Translations under genes and position numbers: made by a program | From: CAWGMT01 sp963823675 | GTDB taxonomy: Bacteria > Planctomycetota > Planctomycetia > Isosphaerales > Isosphaeraceae | Assembly: GCA_963823675.1 (NCBI GenBank) | Contig: CAWGMT010000020.1 | Coordinates: forward strand, 248,001-312,000 | DNA: 64,000 bases | Direction: 5' to 3' | Shown: piece after piece, positions 8,924 to 15,892 of the stretch | Position numbering within the stretch: position 1 is the stretch's first letter | Layout of the letters: each line of letters starts with the position of its first letter | The notes under the pieces: model-generated | What the model saw: the letters and a program-made list of their open reading frames with translations, nothing else | Told to the model about the DNA's origin: nothing | Databases searched by the model: none

Positions 8924-9431
8924 TCAGCGCTTGGTTGATTCGGGCGAGGGTGCGCCGCGCTTAGCCGGCAATGGTGTCTTGCGCTCTTGGGCCGGCGATG
9001 CCGGCTTGCCGGATTCACTCGGCGGCGTCTCGGCCGTGGGCGGCTGGGGCGCCAGGGACGGCATGGGTAATCGCTCGGGGCTGGTGACCAGATCCCCCGC
9101 GCGCACTTGCTGAAGTCCGCCGGCGACGACCCAGTCATCACCGCTGAGCCCCTGCTCGACCACGCGCAGGCCGTCGTCCTGGAGCGCGCCCGTCGTGATC
9201 GAGCGAAACTGAATCTTGTTCTTGGCATCGAGCACGTAAACGAACTTCTGCCCCTGATCGGACGACACAGCGCGGTCGATGACCAGGACCGCCGGGCGAG
9301 GCGGACCGATAGGCAGCCGGATCCGCACGAACATCCCCGGCGACAGCAGCCGGTGTCCTCCCGGCGGCAGCGGGTTCGCAAAAACGCCGCGCACCGTGAT
9401 GCTGCCCGTCGCGGGATTGACCTGATTGTTC
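8924..9431 (-). CDS. Fused RND membrane fusion protein, last frame (end of unit 2)
   Basis: This frame completes the second adaptor unit: NQVNPATGSITVRGVFANPL, SPGMFVRIRLPIG, KFVYVLDAKNKIQFRS and GLRVVEQGL, followed by a Pro/Ser/Lys-rich tail ending PESTKR. It continues the main adaptor frame after removal of one extra A near 9432 (GTCGAACAAT, where the homologous position of unit 1 reads FYDNKVNP). Without the repair, the main protein would end in about 90 unrelated residues. The stop lies 14 bases before the pump 2 start. Confidence 0.8.
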
Positions 9432-11321
9432 GACAAAGTTGATCTTCCCCTCGTGGGGGAAACCCTCCTCGCCCTGCAATCCCATGAACACCGGGCCCAT
9501 CGTGCGGTCCCGGGATATCTTGATTTTCCCCTCATTGATTGCTCGGCGGGCGCGCAACAGGGTCGGCTCGTCCATCTCGAAAAAGGCGTACATCGGGTCC
9601 ACCGACACGACCGTGGTCAGGAGCGTCTGGTCCTGGTTGACCAGATTCCCGCGTGTCAGATAGTAGCGGCTGATCTGGCCGTCGATCGGCGAGATCACTT
9701 TCGTGAAATCGTAATTGAGCTGGTAGAGCTCCATCGCCTTCTGATAGGCCCTTAGCCTGGCATCAGCCTCGTCGACCGTGGCCTGATCCTGATCCAGTTG
9801 CCCCTGGGTGATGGCGCTTGGTTGCCGGGCGTTGATGCCGAGATCCCGGGCAAGGTTCGTCCGCGCCAGCCGCAACGAAGCCCTGTAGAGATCGACCTGG
9901 CGCTGCGCCTGCTCGAGCTGGGACTGGTAGGGCCGCGGATCAACCACGAACAGCAGGTCGTCCTTCTTGACTTCCTCACCTTCCTTGAAGGGCATTTTAA
10001 CCAGGTAACCGGTAACCCGCGGGCGGATGTCCACGGAATAGACCGCGTCGGTTCGGCCGGTGAAGTCGACGTAGTCGGTGACTTGCCGGCGGACGGGCTG
10101 GCTGATCGGCGCGGTGGACAGCGTGCGCGGCTTCGCGGACTTGCCGGATTCGCGCAGCTTCTTCTCGGCCATGGGAACTCGATCGGGCTTGACGACCATC
10201 CTCGGGCGCACTTGCTGAACTCCTGCGACAACGACCCACTCATCCCCGTGCAGCCCTTGCTCGATCACGCGCAGGCCGTCGTCCTCGAGCGCGCCTGTCG
10301 TCACCCGGCGATACTGGATCTTGTTGTCGGCATCGAGCACGTAAACGAATTTCAGCCCCTGATCGGTCAACACGGCCCCCTCGGCGACCAGGACTGCCGG
10401 GTGAAGCCGGCCGATGGGCAGCCGGACCCGCACGAACATGCCCGGCGACAGCACCCGGCGGCCTCCCGGCGGCAGCGGGTTCGCAAAAACGCCCCGCACC
10501 ATGATGCTGCCCGTCGTGGGGTTGACCTTGTTGTCGTAGAAGTTGATCTTCCCCTCGTGGGGGAAGCCCTTCTCGCCCTGTAATCCCATGAAGACCGGGC
10601 TCGTCGTGCGGTCCGGGGATGCCTTGATCTTCTCCTCGTTGAGCGCTCTGCGGCCGCGCAAGAGGGTGGGTTCGTCCATCTCGAAAGAGGCGTATATCGG
10701 GTCCACCGATACGACCGTGGTCAGAAGCGTCTGGTCCGCATTGACCAGGTTCCCACGCGTCAGATAATAGCGGCTGACCTGGCCGTCGATCTGCGAGAGC
10801 ACTCTCGTGAAATCGTAATTGAGCTGGTAGAGCTCCAGGGTCTTCTCATAGGCCTTCAGCCTGGAATCGGCCTCGTCGACCAAAGCTTGATCCTGATCGA
10901 ACTGCTGCAAGCTGATGGAGCCGGGTGACGATGCGTCGATGGCTCGATCCCTGGCCAGGTTCGACCGCGCCAGCCGCAACGAGGCTTTGTAGAGATCGAT
11001 CTGGCCCTGCGCCTGGTCGAGCTGAGCCTGGTAGGGCCGCGGATCAACCACGAACAGCACGTCGTTCTCCTTGACTTCCGCACCTTCCGTGAAGGGCATG
11101 TCAACTAAGTAACCGGTAACTCGGGGACGGACTTCCACGGAATGGACCGCGTCGGTCCGGCCAATGAACTCGACGTAATCGGCGACCTCCCGCCGGACGG
11201 GCTGGCTGACCGGCACGACGGGCGTCTCGTGGGGAGCGACCGGGACCCCGGTGCGCTGGCAGCCGCCGAGAGCGACCAGTAACCCGCAGGCAATTTCGCA
11301 AAGCAGAGCACGGCAACGCAT
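9432..11321 (-). CDS. Fused two-unit RND periplasmic adaptor (MFP), main frame
   Basis: A periplasmic adaptor that links an RND pump to an outer-membrane channel. The start at 11321 gives MRCRALLCEIACGLLVALGG then Cys, a lipoprotein signal with C21 as acylation site, and is preceded by GAGAGG. A second ATG 12 codons earlier is less likely. Unusually, the chain holds two complete adaptor modules in tandem. Each runs from SQPVRR(E/Q)V(A/T)DYV(E/D)F through RPRVTGYLV, DVLFVVDPRPYQ, a coiled-coil hairpin, RYYLTRGNLVN, TVVSVDP and FMGLQGE(K/E)GFPHEGKI. Only the first module has a signal peptide. With the frame repaired near 9432 the protein is about 798 residues, against 370-400 for a normal adaptor. 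It heads the operon with two RND pumps, matching two adaptors to two pumps. Confidence 0.88.
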
Positions 11322-11585
11322 CGGTGCCTCTCGAGACGAGACGACTTCTTCAGACATTGATCATCTCAATTCGGGGTGTACTCAGTCCAGCCTCCTTATC
11401 ATTGACGGCGTTTGTCCGCGGGTTTCTGGCCCCAGATTCTCGCAGATCCGCACCGCGACCGTGCCGGCCGCTTGGGCGTGATGCTCGAAGAGATACAAAA
11501 ATGCAGGGAAGTGCGGCGACCGCGAGATTGGGGGGGTTTCGTGAGTTTTCTTCGAATTCGAGCTGCCGGGAGTGGTTCCCCCTAC

Positions 11586-11613
11586 TTGACACGCCGGCCG
11601 GGGTACATAATAA
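11586..11613 (+). promoter_or_regulatory. Sigma-70-like promoter of first tandem secreted protein
   Basis: TTGACA at 11586-11591, a 16-base spacer and TAATAA at 11608-11613. The same arrangement (TGGACA, 16 bases, TAATAG) precedes the paralogue downstream, so the element is conserved between copies. The predicted leader to the ATG is about 110 bases and is also conserved. Confidence 0.6.
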
Positions 11614-11722
11614 GGCGATCCCCGCCGAGAAATGGGCCGCCGCTGGGTGCGCTTCGAATACCCGGGCGCCGGCAGCCCGCGGCAGGGCGTCAGGTTGCTC
11701 TTGTTTGAGGAGAATAGGTTCC

Positions 11723-12085
11723 ATGCAGAACCGCCGCAAGTTTTTGCTGATGGTGACCGCTGGAGTCGTGGCGATGGGTTTCGTCGTCGCCACGGTGGTT
11801 GCGGATGAACTGCTCGGCGTCATCACCAAGGTCAACGTCGAGGGCAAGAAGATCACCGTCGAGGAAAAGGAGACCAACAAGGAAATCGAGGTCAAGGTCA
11901 CCGACGACACGAAGGAAATGCGGAAAGGTGAGGAAGTCGCCGTCAACCTGGAGAAGCTTTCCAAGAGGGTTGACTTCGCCAAGGAGAAAGGGAAAAAAGG
12001 GGTCGAGGCCAAAATATTCCATGAAAAGGGCGTCGCCTCCAAGATCGAAATGAAGAGGGGCTTCCGCAAGAAGAAAGCCGAGTGA
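11723..12085 (+). CDS. Small secreted protein of unknown function, tandem copy 1
   Basis: 120 residues. It has an N-terminal signal (MQNRRKFLLMVTAGVVAMGF then VVATVVADE) and a mature part of about 90 residues starting ELLGVITKVNVEGKKITVEE, a beta-strand pattern typical of small OB/KOW-like periplasmic proteins. It is very rich in Lys and Glu and ends FRKKKAE. The ATG at 11723 is preceded by GAGGAGAATAGG. A paralogue with the same leader and terminator lies 400 bases downstream. The role is unknown; the strand pattern suggests binding of a ligand or metal, which is inference only. A longer upstream reading frame is open by chance but lacks a signal peptide. Confidence 0.85.
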   Translation: MQNRRKFLLMVTAGVVAMGFVVATVVADELLGVITKVNVEGKKITVEEKETNKEIEVKVTDDTKEMRKGEEVAVNLEKLSKRVDFAKEKGKKGVEAKIFHEKGVASKIEMKRGFRKKKAE

Positions 12086-12146
12086 TCGACTCCATCCCCA
12101 CGAGTCGCCCGATCCACGCCAATCCGATTCACCAATCGGTGAAACG

Positions 12147-12193
12147 GCGTTCCGGCGAGGTGGAAATCTCCTCACTCCACCACTCCGGAACGC
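12147..12193 (+). terminator. Nested hairpin after copy 1
   Basis: GCGTTCCGG at 12147-12155 pairs with CCGGAACGC at 12185-12193, and an inner GGTGGA pairs with TCCACC. There is no T-run, so this is a terminator-like or RNA-stabilising hairpin, not a textbook intrinsic terminator. The same structure follows copy 2. Confidence 0.6.
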
Positions 12194-12340
12194 GCCCGCT
12201 AGTCTAGCCGACACGTCTCAAGCCTGCCGCTCTCACACTTCCCATGATCGCCCGGTGGCAGCTCCGAACCGGTCCAGCCGGTTGGCCTGGCGAGGACTCG
12301 TTTGCGCAGGATTCGAGTTGCCGGCGGTGGTTCCCACTAC

Positions 12341-12368
12341 TGGACACGCCCGCTGGGGTACATAATAG
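12341..12368 (+). promoter_or_regulatory. Promoter of second tandem secreted protein
   Basis: TGGACA at 12341-12346, a 16-base spacer and TAATAG at 12363-12368. It aligns base for base with the promoter at 11586-11613 except for a weaker -35, so it is probably the weaker of the two. About 110 bases of conserved leader follow. Confidence 0.55.
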
Positions 12369-12477
12369 CGCGATCCCCGCTGAGAAATGGGCCGCTGCAG
12401 GGTGCGCTTCGAATACTCAGGCGCCGGTAGCCCGCGGCAGGGCGTGAGTTTGCTTTTGCTAGAGGAGAATAGGTTCC

Positions 12478-12840
12478 ATGCAGAACCGCCGCAAGTTCTT
12501 GCTGATGTTGACCGCCGGCGTCGTGGCGATGGGCTTCGTCGTTGCCTCCGTGGTCGCCGACGAACTGCTCGGCGTGATCACCAAGGTCAACGTCGAGGGC
12601 AAGAAGATCACCGTCGAGGAAAAAACGACCAGCAAGGAATTCGTGATCAAGATCACCGACGAGACCGAACAAGTCTCGAAGAAGGGCAACACCAAAGTCG
12701 ACTTGGAGAAGCTGGATGGGTATTTGAAGAAGGTCCAAGACGCGGGGAAAAAAGGCATCACGGTGAAGGTAACTCACGAGAAGGGGGTCGCCTCGAAGAT
12801 CGAAACGAAGAGGGGCTCGGGCAAGAAGAAGGCAGAGTGA
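12478..12840 (+). CDS. Small secreted protein of unknown function, tandem copy 2
   Basis: 120 residues, the same length as copy 1 at 11723-12085. The signal peptide is nearly identical (MQNRRKFLLMLTAGVVAMGF) and the first half of the mature part is conserved (ELLGVITKVNVEGKKITVEE). The second half diverges (VSKKGNTKVDLEKLDGYLKK) but returns to HEKGVASKIE and a basic end, SGKKKAE. The start is preceded by AGAGGAGAATAGG. The duplication covers promoter, leader, gene and hairpin, a unit of about 755 bases. Confidence 0.85.
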   Translation: MQNRRKFLLMLTAGVVAMGFVVASVVADELLGVITKVNVEGKKITVEEKTTSKEFVIKITDETEQVSKKGNTKVDLEKLDGYLKKVQDAGKKGITVKVTHEKGVASKIETKRGSGKKKAE

Positions 12841-12901
12841 TCGACTCGACCCGCACGGGTTGACCGATCCAACCCCATCCGATTCACCAATCGATGAAGC
12901 G

Positions 12902-12948
12902 GCGTTCCGGCGCGGTGAGAATCTCCTCACTTCACCACTCCGGAACGC
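12902..12948 (+). terminator. Nested hairpin after copy 2
   Basis: GCGTTCCGG at 12902-12910 pairs with CCGGAACGC at 12940-12948; inside it GGTGA pairs with TCACC. It is the counterpart of the hairpin at 12147-12193 and the inner stem keeps pairing although its bases changed, which suggests the structure matters. Confidence 0.6.
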
Positions 12949-13561
12949 ACCCCATCTTCGTGCCGAAACGTCCCAATCCCGCCACACGCACAGATCCGAT
13001 ACTCGCTCGGCGGCATCGCCGAACCGGTTCACAGGCTCGACATGTCGTCAACCTCCTTCCTGCCCGTTGTGCCCTGCGCGGTAGTTCCTCCACCCAGGGC
13101 CGCGGGGTTTCCTGACCCGCTTCGTCTGCAGACGAATTGGGCTTCGGTCTTCCAGGGTCGTGGCCCCATCGAAGCAAGGGGCGGACCGCCGAGGGAGTTT
13201 TCGCCATGCCCGCCGCATCCGTGTTAACGCATGTGATTTGGCGGAGGGATTGAGGTTATCTTGGTAACGATAACTCCATGCATCGTCAGCACATTGGCGG
13301 CCCGCTGATTGCCCCGCGTCGTGTCACCCCAGAACCAGCGCTGGGGACTCGCCGACAGGCGATCAGTTGAAGAGCGCATCCGACCGTGCACCGCAGGCCA
13401 CGATCCTCGACACATACTTGCCATACTTGTCATACTTGCGTGGGTCCTGCGCGTGACAAGTATGACAAGTATGTGCCGAGGTGCGGTTGGACGACGGAAT
13501 AACCGGTCTAACTCGTCATTCCCGCCCGATCGAAAGAACCGCTCCCACCGCGGCTTCCGAC
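12949..13561. other. Gene-free stretch
   Basis: About 600 bases with no credible coding frame on either strand. It contains a small hairpin (GTTATC with GATAAC, near 13255-13274) and the large palindrome at 13406-13480. The rest is featureless GC-rich sequence. Confidence 0.5.
13406..13480. repeat. 75-bp imperfect palindrome built of CATACTTG units
   Basis: The left arm 13406-13432 and right arm 13454-13480 match in 25 of 27 positions as an inverted repeat, with a 21-base loop. Each arm is itself made of tandem CATACTTGY octamers and a nonamer. This is a REP/MITE-like structure or a strong hairpin; no gene flanks it closely enough to call it a terminator. Confidence 0.75.
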
Positions 13562-13756
13562 TTATGTGCCCGCAAGGTTCTCGTCGAGACGCATGCCGAA
13601 CGCGGCCTCGTCGGCGAACCCGCAGTCGAGCAGACGCACGATTCCCGGGTGTTCCAGCCTGTCCAGGATCTGAGCTTCCCGGAAGAGGGTGCCGACGTCC
13701 CGGTCGATGCCGGCGGCCTCGAAGGTCTTGATGACGACGTGCCGGTATTTCCACAA
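13562..13756 (-). pseudogene. Fragment of a Ser/Thr protein kinase domain
   Basis: The 64-residue frame contains VVIKTFEAAGIDRDVGTLFR then EAQILDRLEHPGIVRLLDCG. This matches the beta-3 lysine (VIK), alpha-C glutamate (REAQIL) and the LxHPGIVRLLD strand of Hanks-type kinases. The glycine-rich loop upstream is out of frame or missing, and the catalytic HRD and DFG segments are absent. The reading frame stops soon after ADEAAFG. This is a dead remnant. Confidence 0.6.
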
Positions 13757-13895
13757 CGAGCTCTTCCCGAAAGAGCCTGAGTCAGAAGAGACCGATACGA
13801 TCCACTACACCAACGAGCCTGAACCCATTCGCCATGCGGAATAGTTCCGGCCATCTCGCTGCATGAACCGGCCGATTTCGATCTCGAATCTAATC

Positions 13896-14015
13896 TCAAT
13901 CGATCGGTGGAATCAGACCCTCGTTCCTGAACTCTCTGCGGACTTTGACGGCCCCGGGCTGGTTGATGCCGAGGACTTCGATCGTGGCCCGGCCGACGGG
14001 CGTTAACCCTTTCAA
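13896..14015 (-). pseudogene. HNH endonuclease reduced to its C-terminal 38 residues
   Basis: After the stop of the gene at 14012-14317, a TTG overlapping the TGA opens a frame reading KGLTPVGRATIEVLGINQPG and ending EGLIPPID. In the intact pair at 49493-50253 the HNH enzyme ends in LGLTPTGRATVAALQMNRAV and LLGLFP, so this is the same C-terminus. The Cys/His HNH core is gone. The retained stop/start overlap suggests an internal deletion that removed about 100 codons. Confidence 0.7.
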
Positions 14016-14317
14016 CGGGCTCGTGTCGCGACGCCGGCGCGCTTCAGGGCTTGGCGGGCGCGTGATTGCAGGATCGCGAGTAGGTCGGCCACGCGAATGA
14101 ATTCGTCAAGTTCGGCGCGTTCGGTGGGCGTCAGTGATCCCGCCCGCGCCTTCTGCGACAGCGCATCGACCTGCCGTTGGTGTGACCGGGAGAAGGAGAG
14201 GTCAAGGAGATGGCGTGCGGCCTCGGGTGACATACTCTTGGCATCGAGGCCGGCGATCTGTTCGAGCATCGCCGTGCCCACAGGCACTGGATTGGTCGTG
14301 ATAGTCTTGGACGTCAT
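14012..14317 (-). CDS. Partner protein of a (deleted) HNH endonuclease
   Basis: 101 residues, mostly helical: MTSKTITTNPVPVGTAMLEQ, SPEAARHLLDLSF, LTPTERAELDEFIRVADLLA and AILQSRARQALKRAG. In planctomycetes and cyanobacteria this family sits immediately upstream of a small HNH endonuclease, often with overlapping stop and start, as here with the remnant at 13896-14015. A second, sequence-divergent version of the same arrangement is at 49493-50253. The biochemical role is unknown; an immunity or antitoxin-like role is inferred only from the fixed pairing. Confidence 0.75.
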   Translation of the reverse strand: MTSKTITTNPVPVGTAMLEQIAGLDAKSMSPEAARHLLDLSFSRSHQRQVDALSQKARAGSLTPTERAELDEFIRVADLLAILQSRARQALKRAGVATRAR

Positions 14318-14344
14318 AAGGCCTGGATTGTTCGTGCGTGGGCT

Positions 14345-15301
14345 TCAGTGTTCCAGGCGGAGTTCCTCGAGGGCTTCCGCCTTGAGAACATCGAGCTGGA
14401 GTTGGGCCAGCGCCTCCGAAGACAACGCCTCAACTTGTTGCTTGACTTTGGCAGATAACGGGCCAAACTTGGCTTCCATAAGCCGCAGGGCCGACCGCCG
14501 CTCGCCCTGCTCAATACCCTGTTCGATGCCGCGTTCGATGCCCTGTTCGATGCCGCGTTCGTAAGTGGTCTTCATGAGGGGTTCAACCTCTTGATAGGTC
14601 TCGGTGTCTAGCAACGCTTTCAGCCGCTCCTTCTGGGCATTGTCGAGCTCAGCGTAAGCCTCCAGGCATTCGGCCAGGAGGAAGCGCCGAAAGTCATTTT
14701 CCCCCGAACCAGCGATCCGTTTCAACCCTTCGGCGTACAACTCGGCCCGCCGGTCGGGCGGTAGCCGCATGAGGGCGGAGAGCGCCACGCCCAGCAGGTT
14801 CTCGCCGGTCGCGTACGGCTCCCCGTCCAGGGACGGCAGTCCAACGTAGGCGTACTCGAAGCGGATGATCCGCTGTTCCCAGAAGTGTTCTTCGTAGGCG
14901 TCCCAACCGATGCCGTCCAGCCCGACGCGCAGGAACAGGGCGATGGGCAGCACCGGCAGCCCGGTATCGCGCCGCAGTTGGACGTAGTACTCGAACATCC
15001 GCGGCCGGAAGGCCGGGATGCTGGCTCGCGACTCCAACTCGACATGGACCAAGGCCACCAGGTCGGTCACGCCCGCGCGGGGCGGTGGCGCGCCAGGCCG
15101 CAGCCGCAACCGGGCCACCAGGTCGAGCTGCCGCTTCTCCCCCTGAGGCGGTGCCAGGAACAGCTCCTTGTCCAGCCAGTCGATATCGATGAACTCGAAC
15201 CGCGCCGCCCAGGCGGGGAAGAAGCACAGGAAGAAGGCCTCGAAGAACTCTTTCAGCAACACCTTGAGGCGCTGGTCGTGATCCGGACCGGCGTGCGACA
15301 T
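14345..15301 (-). CDS. Rpn/YhgA-type PD-(D/E)XK nuclease with DUF4351-like tail
   Basis: 318 residues from the ATG at 15301, which has GGGGAG eight bases upstream (an ATG 26 codons earlier lacks this). The N-terminal half, HDQRLKVLLKEFFEAFFLCF then FIDIDWLDKELF, KRQLDLVARL and LVALVHVELESRA, is the layout of the Rpn recombination-promoting nuclease/transposase_31 family, with D in QLDLV and E in HVELES as probable catalytic residues. A linker of repeated (E)RGIEQGIEQG leads to a C-terminal helical domain, RLMEAKFGPLSAKVKQQVEA, of DUF4351 type. It ends 27 bases upstream of the 14012-14317 gene's start on the same strand, so the two may be cotranscribed. It probably cleaves DNA; its biological role in this phylum is not established. 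Confidence 0.85.
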   Translation of the reverse strand: MSHAGPDHDQRLKVLLKEFFEAFFLCFFPAWAARFEFIDIDWLDKELFLAPPQGEKRQLDLVARLRLRPGAPPPRAGVTDLVALVHVELESRASIPAFRPRMFEYYVQLRRDTGLPVLPIALFLRVGLDGIGWDAYEEHFWEQRIIRFEYAYVGLPSLDGEPYATGENLLGVALSALMRLPPDRRAELYAEGLKRIAGSGENDFRRFLLAECLEAYAELDNAQKERLKALLDTETYQEVEPLMKTTYERGIEQGIERGIEQGIEQGERRSALRLMEAKFGPLSAKVKQQVEALSSEALAQLQLDVLKAEALEELRLEH

Positions 15302-15561
15302 GATCGACTCCCCGTGGCACCAAACCCCAAGGCCGGAACGGACTGACAACCAGCAAGCCGTTCGTGAACGAGACGACACGCCATGCTAGCAAGAAGATCG
15401 GTCCCTGGCAGCTTGGTTTCTCTGAGATGACGTCCTTCGCCCGACTACTGCTCGTGGAGTGACGCGAACTCGGCAAAGTATCCTTCCCGAATCGAATCGT
15501 GTATTCTCATGAGGGTCGTGGGCGCGATGATGCACTGGACGAATTGTTTGGAGATGATGCA

Positions 15562-15891
15562 GTGGCGAGCATCTTCCTGAGCCATAGCAGTCAAGATAAT
15601 GAGGTCGCCGGGGACCTCTCCCGTCGGCTCCAGGAACATGGCTATGACTCACTCTTCCTCGACTTCGACCCCGACTCCGGTATCAAGGCAGGGCGTGACT
15701 GGGAGCGCGAGCTGTACCGAAACCTGAAACTTGCCCGCGCCGTCATCGTTCTGTGCAGCCCGAGTTCCATGGCCTCGCGATGGTGCTTCGTCGAGATCGC
15801 TCAGGCGAAGGCATTGGGCAAGGCGATCTTTCCGATCACAATCAGCCCGTGCCGGGTCGAAAACATTCTGAACGACCGCCAGGTCGATTGA
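15562..15891 (+). CDS. TIR domain (N-terminal frame of TIR-STAND-WD40 receptor)
   Basis: From GTG at 15562 (GGAG eight bases upstream) the frame reads MASIFLSHSSQDNEVAGDLS, then FLDFDPDSGIKAGRDWEREL, SPSSMASRWCFVEIAQAKAL and ILNDRQVD. This is a bacterial TIR domain with the box 1 motif (IFLSHSS), a DPDSGIxxGxxWE segment, and the SxWCFxE box that contains the NADase glutamate (FVEI). The frame ends at VD-stop just before the STAND gene. Removing one G near 15886 gives ILNDRQVIDVTALGVDEAYR and fuses the two into a single protein, which is the arrangement I know for this family. An upstream ATG at 15499 is possible but the added residues are not TIR-like. Confidence 0.85.
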   Translation: MASIFLSHSSQDNEVAGDLSRRLQEHGYDSLFLDFDPDSGIKAGRDWERELYRNLKLARAVIVLCSPSSMASRWCFVEIAQAKALGKAIFPITISPCRVENILNDRQVD

Positions 15892-15892
15892 C

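Noticed and set aside
4997..9113. Long plus-strand frames antisense to pump 2 (for example 7395-9113)
   Set aside because: They mirror the RND reading frames through high third-position GC; the minus-strand products have clear homology.
11324..11722. N-terminal extension of the first small secreted protein upstream of 11723
   Set aside because: The extension would cover the promoter and leader shared with the paralogue and would bury the signal peptide.
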